This document shows positions 44,865 through 57,421 of a DNA stretch of 64,000 nucleotides, one piece after another. Both the position numbers and the translations under genes were made by a program. The DNA lies in assembly GCF_010093535.1 (NCBI RefSeq), contig NW_022985162.1, positions 1,648,387-1,712,386 of the forward strand, given 5' to 3'. The notes under the pieces are model-generated. The model was not told the origin of the DNA. It saw only the letters and a program-made list of their open reading frames with translations, and made no database searches. The DNA is from Lindgomyces ingoldianus. Its lineage: Eukaryota > Ascomycota > Dothideomycetes > Pleosporales > Lindgomycetaceae. Position 1 is the first letter of the stretch. Each line of letters starts with the position of its first letter.

Positions 44865-45688
44865 ACGATTTCTTTTCACATGTTTGAAAAAATTTTATTT
44901 TTATTTTTATTTTTATTTTTATTTTTTGGAAGAGGACAGAGACATGTCCCTAAAGTCGTCTATCATCTGGAATACATCTTTCATTTGCAACAAGGCGTTA
45001 GGTGTTCCGATACTCAGGCCTCCAGGGCTGATGACGACCCCAGGCTTGTATCATTCTCTCTTTACCGTATGTTGTCGTTCAAAGGTCGTAGAATAGGGAG
45101 ACTGAACGGACAGATATTTGGCATACCCATTTCATCAATATTTAAGATAGAGAGGAGACATAAACATGGCGTGCTATCTAGCCCACGGGACTTGATTTAA
45201 TGCCTTAGTGCCCAAGCGCAATAGTCATATTTTCTACAACTATATCAAATTGGAACCTGCTTATCTAGGACAGGGGCAAAGGAGAAGTGAGGTATAGCCT
45301 GGAGTCAGCGAAGAGCAGGTATTGCTTTTCCAACGTTGCGTTCCACAACTGCTCCTGTAATGGCGAAGACCAAATGCTGTTGTATTAAGCTCATTCCGAA
45401 GGAGGCAATGGCCTGATTATTAGGGTCTAGACCTCTGCGCCTTGAAGCCCAAACACGTGAATAAACGACCGGGCCATGTCCACCTTAATCATTGACGGTC
45501 CCGAGCTGCGGGCACGCAAGCCACCCCACAAACCTTATGTGTCCATCCTTGAGCCCTGGAGTATGATGATGCACGTTGCCGTACCTGACTGACTCATCAC
45601 TGACTCCCACCGAAAACCACCCAACAAGCCAAATCCAAGCCCAAACTCCAAAACAATTGTGATCAACTGTCACGACGCCCCGTGCACA
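44865..45688. other. Intergenic
   Basis: This 824-bp stretch contains the SKN7 3' end, a T-rich hexanucleotide repeat and the GCD6 promoter. No further gene seen. Confidence 0.5.
44893..44927. repeat. Microsatellite, (TTTTTA)n
   Basis: About six tandem copies of TTTTTA lie immediately after the SKN7 stop codon, within its likely 3' UTR. Confidence 0.9.
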
Positions 45689-48048
45689 ATGCCGCCAAAA
45701 GGCAAGAAGGGTCAGAGCAATGATAAGTCCAAGTCGGGCGAGGAGCAGCGGGACGAGCCGCTTCAAGCAGTGGTGGGTTGCACGTCGCACTCCAACTTTT
45801 ACATTTCTGACTCTCCAGATTCTCGCAGATCCCTTTGAGACCCGGTTCAACCCCTTCACCCTCGAACGACCCCGGGTTTGTATACGCCTTCTCCGTTTTA
45901 TTGCCTCTCTGATCAGTCTCTAGTGTCTTCTGCCCCTCGCAAATACCCCGCTCATCGAATACACATTCGAATTTCTAGCCAACGCCGGTGTTGAGGAGAT
46001 CTTCGTGTTCTGTGGAGCGCACAAGGAGCAGGTCGAAAATCATATCAAGTAAGCTAGACGCGCCATGAACAGTCAGGCTATTTGGAATATGCTCATTCTT
46101 CCCAGCCATTCGAAATGGTCCTCACTTTCCTCTCCCTTCTCGAAGCTAGAGCTCATCCAATCTTCGTCAAACTCGATTGGAGATGCTATGCGCGACCTGG
46201 ACACACGGGGTATTCTGATCAGTGACTTCCTGCTAGTATACGGAGATGTGGTCAGCAATCTACCCCTTGAGTCCGCGCTGGCGGCTCACCGAGCCCGGCG
46301 CGCAGCGGACAAGAACGCCATCATGACAATGGTGTTGCGGGAAGCTGGAACAACACACAGGACCAAGGCGCAACGCACGAATCCTATCTTCGTCGTAAAC
46401 CCGTCTAAAGACAGATGCCTTCATTTTGAGCAGATGCCGAACAGGGAACAGAGGCATTTTCTCTCCATTGACCCGGACCTTCTTTCGAACCACCAAGAAA
46501 TCGAAATACGACAAGACTTGATCGACTGCGGGATCGATATATGCACACCGGATGTCCTAGCCTTGTGGAGTGACAACTTCGATTTCCAAGCCCCACGAAA
46601 AGGATTTCTCCACAGCGTGCTGAAAGACTACGAACTTAATGGGAAGACCATACACACGCACATAGTTACGGATCATTACGCAGCGCGAGTCCGCAATCTC
46701 CATGCCTATGCCTCAGTCAGTAAAGACATTGTGTCACGCTGGGCGTATCCGCTATGCCCGGATAGCAACCTACTCCAAGGCCAATCTTATCGACTACAGA
46801 AAGGTAATATCTACAAAGAGGAAGGCGTCATACTTGCGCGAGACTGTATTATCCACCCCAAAACGGTCATCGGCCGTGGCACTAGTGTTGGAGATGGCAG
46901 CATCATTTCAAACAGCATCATTGGGCGGCACTGTAATATCGGGCGAAACGTCACCATCGATGGGGCATATATCTGGGATCATGCTAGCATTGGAGACGGA
47001 TGTAAAGTCAAACAGGCAATCATAGCGAATGAGGCGGCGGTAGGGAAGAAATGCACGATTGAGCCTGGTGCTCTGATATCGTATGGAGTCAGGATCAGCG
47101 AGGGCATAACTATCGGTGGAGAACACAGGATCACAAAGGCAAAGAGGAAGCGGGAAAACGGAGAAGAGCTTGACAAAGGGCAGCCAGACGTGGCAATAGT
47201 TGGGCAAGGTGGGGACGGATTCGAATTCCAGGATCCAGATGATGAGGACGATGATGAAATTGTAGATGTTCTTGTACCATCCGCCCCTGGTAAGCCACAC
47301 TACAGCGCAGAAGTATATCAGTTTATTAACGTACGCAGTGTATAACCTCGCGAGCCTCTCCCTGTCGACCGAATCAATATCCACGCTCAACTCAGACTCC
47401 GAAGGCGAGTTCGAGATGTCTCACGAGAGATCAGCAGCAGGAAGCTTTGTTTCCATAGGCTCCGTCGACAGTCACGCAAGCCAGCATGCAGCAAATTTTG
47501 ATCACGACGCCGCCGCAAGCATATACGACTCTTTGGTTGAAGGCCATGAATCTGCAAACGTCCAGCTGGAACTCACTTCGCTACGGATGAGTACCAACGC
47601 ATCAGAGCATCAAGTTCGACGCGCCGTTGTCGTGGCCTTTGTGAAACGCATGGCCCAGCTGATCAAATCGGGCACCAGTGTGAGGGACGCGGTCGCACAA
47701 GTGTTTGGACGCCATAGGGAACTACTTGAGCGAACCATGTTTGACAAGGGCAACTCAGCCAAAGTTGATCAGGTGGACTTCATGGTGCTGTTGCAGGCAG
47801 ACCTCGCGCATAAGGAGAGCGGAGATTCGATCCTTCTGAATGCTGCAACCAAGCTCGTTGAGATGGATGTGATAGAGGAGGAAGGCATGTTGCAGTGGTG
47901 GGCCGATGTGAAGTCCAGCGAAGGGGACGACATGGTGCGAGTGAGGGGGAAGAGTCAGCAATTGATAGACTACCTGAACCAATCATCGGAAGAGGAGAGT
48001 GAAGAGGATGACGAAGAGGATGACGAAGAGGACGATGGCTCGGAGTAG
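45689..48048 (+). CDS. GCD6: eIF2B epsilon subunit (guanine nucleotide exchange factor)
   Basis: Catalytic subunit of eIF2B, which recycles eIF2-GDP to eIF2-GTP for translation initiation and general amino-acid control. Five exons (45689-45772, 45819-45875, 45924-46048, 46106-47289, 47339-48048) give 719 aa. The nucleotidyltransferase-like N-terminus reads ILADPFETRFNPFTLERPR then CLLPLANTPLIEYTFEFLA. Left-handed beta-helix hexapeptides follow (IGRGTSVGDGSIISNSIIG). An acidic linker (DPDDEDDDEIVD) precedes the HEAT-like W2 catalytic domain (residues about 530-700, with LLERTMFDKGN and GMLQWWADVKSSEG). The extreme C-terminus is a poly-Glu/Asp run typical of AA-box regions. All joints are GT-AG. 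Confidence 0.97.
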
Positions 48049-48703
48049 ACATCAGATGGTTGATATTGATAATTACAGATAGAGAGAGAGGTGGCCACGA
48101 GGGATTCCTCCATTGTGATTCCTCAATTGTTGGGCCATTCAGGCGCCAAGAGAGGGTCAGTGGGCCATGATGAAGAATTCAGTTATCAGTGCACACAACG
48201 GGTGACATTTCCTAAAGCGCTCGGTAACCCTCCCGGTCATTTACCGTCGCAGGACAAGGTGCGGCTCTGGGGGGTCTGCATTCACTGGTGGTGGCCCGAC
48301 AAGGAAACAGCTGGACCAAGCGCGGGCCTTCCGCTTCGTCCTCGTCGCCCTCCAGACCCAGGCACACTCCCCCGAACTTGTGACTCTTTTCCCTTCGCTG
48401 ACCAACGCCCACCCCCAGCCCGACACCCTCTTTCTGCTGCCTGCAGCTCTCTGACGCCCCTGTCCGCGTGCCTCTGCCGCAGTCGCTTCCTAGTCCCGTC
48501 CCCCTCGGTCGCAGCCTGGTCTCGTCATCACGGCGGGATCCGGCTTATTGTACATCACAACGACTTCTACCAGCCGCAAACGCAAGGCATCGGCCTTAGT
48601 TGACGCAGCTGGTGCTCTGCTCGAAGGCCCCAAGAAGAAGCAGACTCCCGACTCTGCGGCCCAAGCCCTCCCAGCGACGCCCCTCACCAACGCCTCCGCC
48701 AAC
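48049..48703. other. Intergenic
   Basis: This 655-bp stretch lies between two rightward genes. The frame of the next gene stays open upstream to about 48.55 kb but has no ATG there, so I treat it as 5' leader. CT-rich promoter sequence is present at 48.35-48.5 kb. Confidence 0.45.
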
Positions 48704-50428
48704 ATGGATTCGGACGACGACTTCAACAGCTCGCAGGTGAGCGAGGACGAGTTCATGGACGACCAGGACAGCGACGACAGCATGGGCGAAGGTGAGGCTG
48801 TTGCTGCACGCCACTCGATAACTCTGCATCGTGTTTGCTGACCCTGAGCGTGCAGACTCCGACTATGACGAGTCGGACCAGGACGACGTGGGGTTTGAAT
48901 CGCAGGACAAGGATATCAAGCCCAGCAAGCACGCCTACGAAGTCGACTTCACCGTCTTCAGCCCGGCAGAGATACAGTCACATCAGGACAAGCAGATCGG
49001 CGAGGTGTCGAGCATCCTCGGCCAGCCGCCCGAAGCCACGGCCATCCTCCTCCGGCACACGCGATGGAATAAGGAACGTCTCATAGACCAGTACATGGAG
49101 AAGATGGACGAGGTTTTGGAGAGTGCAGGCCTGGACGAGAGTGCCGAGGCGCACCCCCCGGAACTGGAGCAGGTGAAGGGCTTCGTGTGCGATATCTGCT
49201 GCGAAGACGAACCCGGGCTGGAGACGTTCGCCATGCGATGCGGCCATCGCTTCTGCGTGGATTGCTACAAGCAGTACCTCCAGACCAAGATCAAGGACGA
49301 GGGAGAAGCGGCGCGAATCAAGTGCCCAGGCAACGGCTGCAACAGGATTGTCGACTCCAAATCGCTGGATCTACTGGTCTCGGACAGTATTCGGGACAGG
49401 TATGTTATGACAATCCTCCTCTTTCCCCATCGCATTTACTGACAGGTGCAGATACAAAGAGCTGCTCACGCGAACCTATGTCGAGGATAAGGAGAACCTG
49501 AGGTGGTGTCCCGCGCCCAACTGCGAATACGCCGTACAATGTGCTGTAAAGGACAGGGACCTGCCACGCGTGGTACCAACGGTCCATTGCTCGTGTGGAC
49601 ATTTCTTTTGCTTTGGATGCTCGTTGAACGACCACCAACCGGCCCCTTGCTCGCTGGTGAAGAAATGGCTGAAGAAGTGCGAGGACGACTCCGAGACGGC
49701 CAACTGGATTTCGGCAAACACCAAAGAGTGTCCCAAATGCCACTCAACCATCGAGAAAAACGGCGGCTGTAACCACATGACCTGCCGCAAGTGTCGACAC
49801 GAGTTTTGCTGGATGTGCATGGGGGTGTGGTCAGAGCACGGCACAAGTTGGTACAACTGCAACAGGTTCGAAGAGAAGAGTGGGTCCGAGGCTCGGGATG
49901 CTCAGGCAAAGTCGAGACAATCGCTCGAACGCTACCTGCATTATTACAATCGGTACGCAAATCACGAACAGTCAGCGAAATTAGACAAGGACATCTATGT
50001 AAAGACGGAGAAGAAGATGACGCAGCTGCAAAACAGCACTGGTATGTCCTGGATAGAAGTACAGTTCCTGGACTCTGCTTCCCAGGCTCTCCAGCAATGT
50101 CGACAGACCCTCAAGTGGACCTACGCCTTTGCGTACTACCTTGCTCGGAACAACCTGACCGAGATATTCGAGGACAACCAAAAGGATCTTGAAATGGCCG
50201 TGGAGAATTTGAGCGAGATGTTCGAGAAGCCAATCGACCAATTACAGGGATTGAAAGTTGAGATGATGGATAAGACTGCTTATTGCACCAAGCGGCGGAT
50301 CATTCTGCTCGACGATACCGCAGAGAATTTGAAGAGTGGTATGTTTTTTTTTTTTTTTTGCATTCACTGATTTCACTAACTATCTACTAACATGTACAGG
50401 TAATTGGGAGTTCAACGTGCCTCTATGA
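48704..50428 (+). CDS. Ariadne-type RBR E3 ubiquitin ligase
   Basis: RING-between-RING ligase of the Ariadne class, which passes ubiquitin through a RING2 cysteine thioester. Four exons (48704-48791, 48856-49399, 49452-50338, 50400-50428) give 515 aa. An acidic N-terminus (DSDDSMGEDSDYDESDQDD) precedes a UBA-like segment (HTRWNKERLIDQYM). RING1 has CDICC, CGHRFC and CPGNGC ligands; the IBR has CPAPNCEYAV and CSCGHFFCFGC; RING2 has CPKCHSTIEKNGGCNHMTC, whose GGC cysteine is catalytic, and HEFCWMC. The Ariadne helical domain starts near SLERYLHYYNRY and ends in NWEFNVPL after a last intron with a run of 16 T. It matches fungal ITT1/hel1-like proteins in layout. Substrates are unknown. Confidence 0.95.
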
Positions 50429-51986
50429 GACCCATTAGTGAAGCACTGCACTAAACCGGGCGCAGGAAGAATTCTTCGTACCGGCAGACCCAGAGTCCAG
50501 CTTGCCCTCGACACTAAGCAGACATTCCGTTAGACGCAAGTTAGTCTTGGGCATCCATGAGCTTAGTCACCAGCCTGAGCACCTAGGTTGATGAGTCCAT
50601 GTTCCATATATCCTGAGATATTATTCTACGACCTCAAAACAATGGCACTCCGCAAACGAACTTGTATTCTTATCCATTTTCTTCCTCTGTGTGTACAGCA
50701 TGGCCGGTGTACTCCTCCCTCAACTCTTCATTTCGGGCTTCAGGGTAACGTCGGAAGGTACTTGGGCGTGGACGGGACTTGTCTGGACAATGGCTTGCTT
50801 TTAGACATGGATCAGGGGGATTGCTTGGAGGGCACTTTGGCGTTGAAAGGTTTAGCAGGCAGGCATATGCATCGGTTCGAATGAGAATAGAATTGGTATT
50901 CACGAGGAATGACGAATTGGGGATTACGATTGAGTTTGGGGGACGCTATCGCATTGGTGACTAGAGAACATCATGCTCGAAGCTGTAAGTCGCGACAATA
51001 ACCTTCACAATTCTTCGTCTTCGACTTTTCATCTCTCCAAATCGCAGACTCTCACGCTCTGCTGCTCGGTAAGTTGAGCGAGTGACGCCCTCCGGCTCGT
51101 TCTCCACCCACCTTTTTTTTTCTCTTACTTAATCGATTCCAATCATCTATTCCCATGACTTATCTTTGGAGGCTTGGCTGGTGTCTTTGGTAAACAATCA
51201 GTATTGGTCTCTTTGTGAGGTTTTGCGTGAGGACTACAGCAAAAATGGGCAGAGGAAGAAAGGCAAATGATGCACATACTTGGATTGCTGAGATTCGCTT
51301 TGTGGCCAGTTGCTTTGTTGGAAATGTCTTCCGCCATGTTGTTGATATTCTAAGTCTTCTTTGGTTAGATCGGCCATTCTGTCTTGGTTGCCGCGAGCGG
51401 GTTCATTCATTTTGAATTTGTTTCTGTAGAAGAATAGGTTGGAGATTGTGTGTGGGATTGGGTGGTGGGGTTAAGATGCGTTGGGATAGGGTCGGTTGGA
51501 TAGTTTGCAAGACTTTGAGATTTGAGATTTGAGATTCGTGGTTTGATTTATACACATGGACACAGAGACGTAGTTTTACAATGGCATAGTTCCCTCACCG
51601 TCCTCCGGAATATCGTCCCAGTCTGCGCTACTTTGCATTATTACCGAGACAGGTAACACATGCTTTCGTTTGGCGTCAAATGGGTTATGATTATTCTCCC
51701 ATCGAAACCTTGGTTATACAGAATGATAGAGTGAATGGTGTTGTCCGCAATGGGATAGGTTGGTCATGGGAGCAGTGCCGGTGCCACATTACCTACCTAA
51801 TTCGGATGTGGCTGATCGATGATGCCCAAGGAAAGTCTCGTGGTCTAGATGTGAGCCGAGAGAATTTGGCGTTGGGAAAGTGTAAGTGAAGGAGGGTACT
51901 TTTGGAGAAACAGGATTTTTTAGAGAATGAGATTTGCTTTTGATATTCGGAGGGCATTCTCATGTCGTTGTTGATCCTTTTGGAGC
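50429..51986. other. Intergenic, convergent
   Basis: This 1.56-kb stretch lies between the RBR ligase (rightward) and URA4 (leftward). A short tandem repeat, three copies of TTTGAGA, sits near 51514-51535. Short ORFs on either strand lack coding character. No RNA gene recognised. Confidence 0.5.
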
Positions 51987-53273
51987 TTATTTCCACGTGA
52001 CACTCCATGTCTTCTCTCCCCGCCGAAATGGCACAACCTCAACGTCTACCTCTTTTTTCCTTAACACATTCACAACTTCCTCCGCGCCTCTTCGCAGCAC
52101 TATCCGCTCCCCCTTGGAATCCTCCACCCCATAGAACTTCCTTCCCCATGCTCCCAAGAACCCTTCCAGGACCACCTTAGTAACTTCCTGTTCCTTGATC
52201 ACTCCCCTTTCAACCCCCTTCTCCAACGCATCGAGCACATACCCAATAGCATAAGGCTGTGAAAACACACCTGCCGCGATCTTATCCTCGCCCCGTTTCT
52301 TCTTGGAATCATGCGGTGCGCTATCCGTACCCAGAAAGAACCTTTCATTCCCGTTGACCACAGCGCGTAAGAGCGCATCACGATCCTCCGGGGTTTTAGC
52401 AACCGGTTTGCAGAAACAGAAAGGATCACCGGCCCAGTCGTCGATGATGAGGGAGAGATGATGTGCCGTAATAGTTCCCGCGACCTGAGGGCCACAGGAC
52501 TGAACGGCGGCGAGGGCGGCCGAGGTGCTGCAGTGTTCGAGGATGATGCGGAGCTTGGGGAACTTTGAATGGAGTGTTTTGAAAGTAGGTATGAAAGCGG
52601 GTTCGGCGTTGAGAATGGTGATGGCAGTTGAATCCTTGGTAGTGGAAGAGTGTGCGTGCGGAGGGGTCGAAGGGACTTCGCCGTGTAGATTGAGGATCAT
52701 GTCTTGTTTCTCCATTTCCGCGAAGACAGGGTAGAAGGCTTCGTAGTCCACGACGCCAGATGATGAATTCCGTATCTTCATTAGTCGTCGCTTTCAACCA
52801 TGTAGTTTATTGAACATACAGTTGTCACGCCTGCTGGGTAGGATTTCACGCCCATGACACCGGCTTTCTTTGCATCCCGAATCACCTCCGGAGTGATTGA
52901 TTCATGAAGATAGAGAGACATGAGGTAGTCCACATTAGGCTCGACAGCTTTCAGGCGGTCGCGGTACTCAAGACATTGCTGAATTGTCGTAATCGGCGGC
53001 ACCAAGTTAGGCTACATACTGAAAGTCAGTAGCTGAGCCACAGATAGAGAAACGAGAAGCCGTATGGTCACGGAGCCGTAAAATTTAAGTAAGGAAACAA
53101 GAAAACGTGTCACGAATTCGAGAAACGATGGTGCGTACCATAACATATACTTGATTCACCCCCCCATTGCGAATAGTTGGTGTGACCAGTTGTGACATGG
53201 GTCCATCTCTCAGGTGAACATGAGCGTCGAAAGCTGCCAACAGCTCGATTTCATCCAATTTGGTGAAATTCAT
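51987..53273 (-). CDS. URA4: Dihydroorotase
   Basis: Third enzyme of de novo pyrimidine synthesis, cyclising carbamoyl-aspartate to dihydroorotate with a binuclear zinc site. Three exons (53273-53139, 53011-52820, 52775-51987) give 371 aa, the usual length for class II (yeast/E. coli PyrC type) enzymes. Metal ligands are visible: FDAHVHLRDG (His-x-His), VKSYPAGVTT (carboxylated Lys), ILNLHGEVP (His), IILEHCST (His) and FLGTDSAPH (Asp). Joints use GTACGC and GTATGT donors; the second joint adds Ile-Arg before NSSSGVVDY. The ATG at 53273 (MNFTKLDEIEL) is chosen; the frame runs upstream but the family starts about here. URA4 and the dead URC4 relic both concern pyrimidines, but they are 47 kb apart and not linked functionally. 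Confidence 0.97.
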
Positions 53274-53831
53274 ATTGTTGGGATCGCCTCGGGCGGCGAG
53301 ATTGGGTGGCTCAGACGAGGAGCAACTTGAATGAATCTGATTGCAGTTTTGCAAGCGAGATCGGGCAGTTTACCTTCGACTACACTAAGCCCAACTAGGC
53401 AGTATTCATTCCTATATCCTCTCACCTGATGTGGAACCCAACGGGAGTAATTCAGGATAGAAATTTGTGTCCCGTTAATTTTCTCCTTGACTCTGGCAAG
53501 AGCATCAACATTAGGACCCCTCTTTAGTCATGTTTCACAGTATGTGATAAAAATGCTGCATCACTGCAATCTCCTAGTCACATTTGTGCTATTTCAAATA
53601 TGTATTGTTTGGTTGCGACTAATGAAGCGATAAGTTTGAAGCTACTTTCTAATCATTCCTCTAAGTCTCACTAAACTCGGGGATATGATACAGTCCGGTG
53701 CGTGGGAGAGAGCAGGGCTCATGCTGAACGTGCTTAGAGTGTTATCTCTGCAATTGCACTTGCTTTGTGTGAAGATCATCTACCGTTCACGTCACACCTG
53801 AGTTATCTATGTACTCTCACGGTTCATCATT
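53274..53831. other. Intergenic
   Basis: This 558-bp stretch holds the URA4 promoter and the 3' end of the DIM-2 gene. No coding signal. Confidence 0.5.
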
Positions 53832-56800
53832 CTACTTCTTCTTCGCCACTTTGTCTGGAATACTATTCCAGTTTGCAGGTGCGAATTCCACGCGGAGCCC
53901 AGAGTGTCTGGTCTTCTTCCTTGTCTCAGATGTCGAATCCGTAGATATGGAGTGATTAACCTCCTCAAGCTCTAGAGGCCGTTTAGATCTTGTAGGCAAT
54001 GTATTCGGGGTTGGCGGCAAAGGGATCAGCACTTTACAGAGTTTTGGCACATTTAGTTTCTTTGACGATATTGGGGAAGGAATCGGTCGCAGACGGTTCT
54101 GTTGGGGAGTAGGTAAGACATTGTTGACTTCAAGTGTGTTGGCATCTTCGTCGTCTGAGCTGAGATCGAATCCTCGTGTTCTGTCTTGGAAATCGCACCC
54201 TTGAGATGGTTTTTGTTGAGGAGGCGGGGACTCCTCACGTCCGGTACGGTTACTAGACTCCCACGCTTGTCGAAGGGACAGTCCCAGTATCAAAGCAACG
54301 TTCCTATCAACCCCATTACCAATAATCCTAAACTGTTGACTCTCTTTCCCAATGATAACTTCGTTATCTGGAATTCCTTGCGCTCTCCTGGCTTCCTGAA
54401 TTGACATCATGCGTGGCTGATCCCAATGAAGCACCCCACCACAACGATTGTCTTGAACATTCAAGTTAGTGGTGATTGTTGGGAATTTCCCGTTCTCTCG
54501 AAGCCGTCGGAATGACTTGCCAAACTCTTTTTTATTGTGTTTTTGAAGGATATGAGGAATTAAATTCAGGTGCATAGCTTCTACATATCCCTGGCCAGGA
54601 ACAGTCCTAGGAATCCGCTCCATGATAATTCTATCCTTAGCCCCTATGATCCAGGGGGCCCTGTGGTCCGGGTAAGGAATGCAGGTTTGCGATGTGCCGC
54701 TGCCTATGTCCGGGAGGTCTCGGGCGGCTTCGCCTACAGTAGCAAATTCGAAAGGTGTGGCGTAGTTTTCCCGACCTCCAAAACGTTCTCCGTTGGGCAG
54801 TTTCCCAAGAGAGCGTGCAATGATATTTGAAGGGTGCGCGTGGGTAAGTGGAGGTTGAGGTATTGGAATCATTCCGGGAGCAGCAACTGATATGAAGAGC
54901 CGGGAACGGTGTTGTGAACTGGAATAACACCAAGCGTCCATGAGAAACTGCTGAGTTTGGTAACCCAAACCTACTAAGCAGGCTATTATTTGAGAGAAGA
55001 CCTTGTCGCCCTCAAAGCCTTTCCTTTTGTCTGTTATGTTGATGACGTTTTCTAGGACCGCATATTCAGGTCTGTAGATGTCCACAAATGAGCAAAAAGA
55101 AGTGACGTGTGAAGCATTTCGTAATGATGCTTCGCTTTTTGTGTTAGGTTGCATTGGCGAAAATCCTTGACAAGGAGACCCGGCCGCAATAAACTGGATC
55201 TTTCCAACGCGCGCAATACAGTCCATTCTGTTGCCAGCAAGTACAGCCCTGAGGTAGTCATCCACCGATCCCCAATAAGTTTGAAAGGCATCATGCCGTG
55301 CATTTGCCCTCTGCGTTCTCACAGCCGGTCCAGAAATGTCGATTGCAATTTGAAATTCAACGGGGCCTCCATCCTCAAGGCCTCGATCGAAGTTTCCACC
55401 TCCCGAGAAGATGCTAAGACCCAGTAACGGTTTCAAGGACTGTTCTGGGTGACTAAAATCAGGGCCTTGTTTCATGGGACAAGGAGGCTCTGTTAGGTAC
55501 CCTAGGTGGGGATCATCATTAGTTCCGACAATTCTAGTCGAGATGATCCAGAAATCCCCATTACCTCCTTGGTTGTAAGGAAGCGGGACGTTCCGTGAAA
55601 GGACGTCATCAATAGGGAAGAAGCGGATATGACACCTCCTCTTAATATGGCTGGGACAGACTATGAAGAACTCCTCTGTCCAAACGAGCTCGTTCTGCTC
55701 GATGGTATGCCGACGGGTGTTATGAGTGAGGCTAAGGCAATCTCTTCTGAGCCGGCACAACCGACGGACCTTGATTTTGTCGGTAGCCTTGTAGATCGAT
55801 GTTACGATGACAGGTTCCAGAAGGGTCCTCTCTTTCGTCGCTCTGGAGACATACACGCAGTCACCTCGGCTATATGAGTCGACGTTCTTTTCTATCCCGC
55901 ACCTACACCTTAGGTCGCTGTCTTTTAAAGTGACAAAAGAAGTGTCATTCGTCACGTACTTTTGGCGAATGAAAATGTCTTTGGTCGTATTGAGATTTCG
56001 AGGGTGCCAATCAACGGAAACTTTGCGAACTACATCGGCTGAGAGTAGGGGCGACTCAGTGCAGTTGCAGTTGTCACTGAAAAACATTTCTCGTTCAAAA
56101 GGGTAGGTAGCTGTCGAGATTGTTGTGTCCGTAGGCCGGTATAGCCATATGACGTAGAGACGCATTATGCCGTCCTGAAGCGGCTCGATTCTCTGGACAT
56201 ATGAAAGCCATTCATCATCTGATGCTTTCCATTGTCCTCGTTCATCGCGTCTTGTCACTACGACATCACCAATATTGATCAAGCCGGCAATTTTAGTCTG
56301 GGATGTAGACGTTCTATGCTGTGGTGAAGACGTGATGGCACAATTCCCCTCGTGGAGTACCTGATCAAATGAGTCCTTTGGGAAGCTAAGAGCAAGCTTT
56401 CTAGAATCTTGCTCTTTTCGGACTGCTTTTGCGACAGGCATGTCGTCCACGTACGCTCCAAAATATGAATTTTGGAAACAGTGCTTGACAATCGGCGTCG
56501 CAACGGTGTTTCCGCAGGATATATTGAGTTCTTTCCTTGAACAGTCTTCCCAGACTGGGTGATGGAGGAGTTCCTTCGAATTCGATAAGTTAGATGCCTG
56601 ACGCTCCAGAAATGCTATGTATGCATTGACGGGAATGCGGAAGTCTGTTCTTCCGAACTCTTTGAACCAAGTCTGGAAGGAGTGGTTGCAAGCAAAGCGT
56701 TTGCTAAGCCATTTATAGAAGCTGACTTGAAAAGAAGTGAGCCCAATAGTAGCTGGTGGATGCGAGCCAAGATAGTCGAGAAAGTGCTTTCCAAATGTAG

Positions 56801-57421
56801 CGACCCAGCAGAATGGGGAATGAAATCGAACATATTCAGGGAGCGGGACCGTCAGTCTATACCAAATATCGAATTCCGCATCTTTCTTTGCTTGCGAAGT
56901 TGTCAGATACACAGTGGTAGTTGGGTTTGAGCTGTCATCATATCCTTCAATGGAATAGTCATCAATCGGGACTGTCTTAATGTATCTTTGCATATTCCCA
57001 AACGAAAGGGTGCCGTTGACGGAAAGTTTCTTAGCGTTGACATCAAAGGTGTGAAGAGGCACTAGTTCGTACGATCCTCTCACCTGCGGAGATTTGTAGA
57101 TTTCGAAATTGCACAGGTCAATGAGCATGACTGGTCGTTCAGCGCTATTGGGAGGAGTGAGCCCGTGTTTCTGTTGCGTTTGAATGAACTCGGCCTAGCG
57201 CTTTTAGTAAATATTTTAGAGACGCAACGAAGTCCTACCTTGAATTCCTTAAGCGCCTCAGATTCTGCAGCTATTGACGAGGGAGGCGTCCAATTCTCTG
57301 GTGCCGACCGTGAGTACTCGGGTGCCCTCGGTCGTATTTTGACATGGCGGCGGTGAGCGATAGAGGCGACAAGGCCCCAATCTTCGCAAAGAGTTGATGA
57401 CCTCGAGCCATGGTCGTCCAT
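53832..57421 (-). CDS. dim-2: DNA (cytosine-5) methyltransferase, DIM-2 type
   Basis: Methylates cytosine in repeats and RIP-mutated DNA, guided by H3K9 methylation and HP1 in Neurospora. The main exon (57128-53832) is a 1098-codon frame. A first exon starts at ATG 57421 (MDDHGSRSSTLCEDW) and ends near EALKEFK. The joint is uncertain because a standard GTAGGA donor puts the next exon out of frame. C5-MTase motifs are clear: I LSIFSGGGNFDRGLEDGG, IV AAGSPCQGFSPMQ with the catalytic Cys, VI VLENV, VIII SSSQHRSRLFIS, IX-like RRAQGIPDNEVIIG, X IIGNGVDRNVALILG. A BAH-like region precedes them (about main-exon residues 285-550, INIGDVVVTRRDERGQ). The DIM-2-style PCQGFSPMQ and RRAQG distinguish it from RID. 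All catalytic motifs are intact. The C-terminal 130 residues are disordered. Confidence 0.93.
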
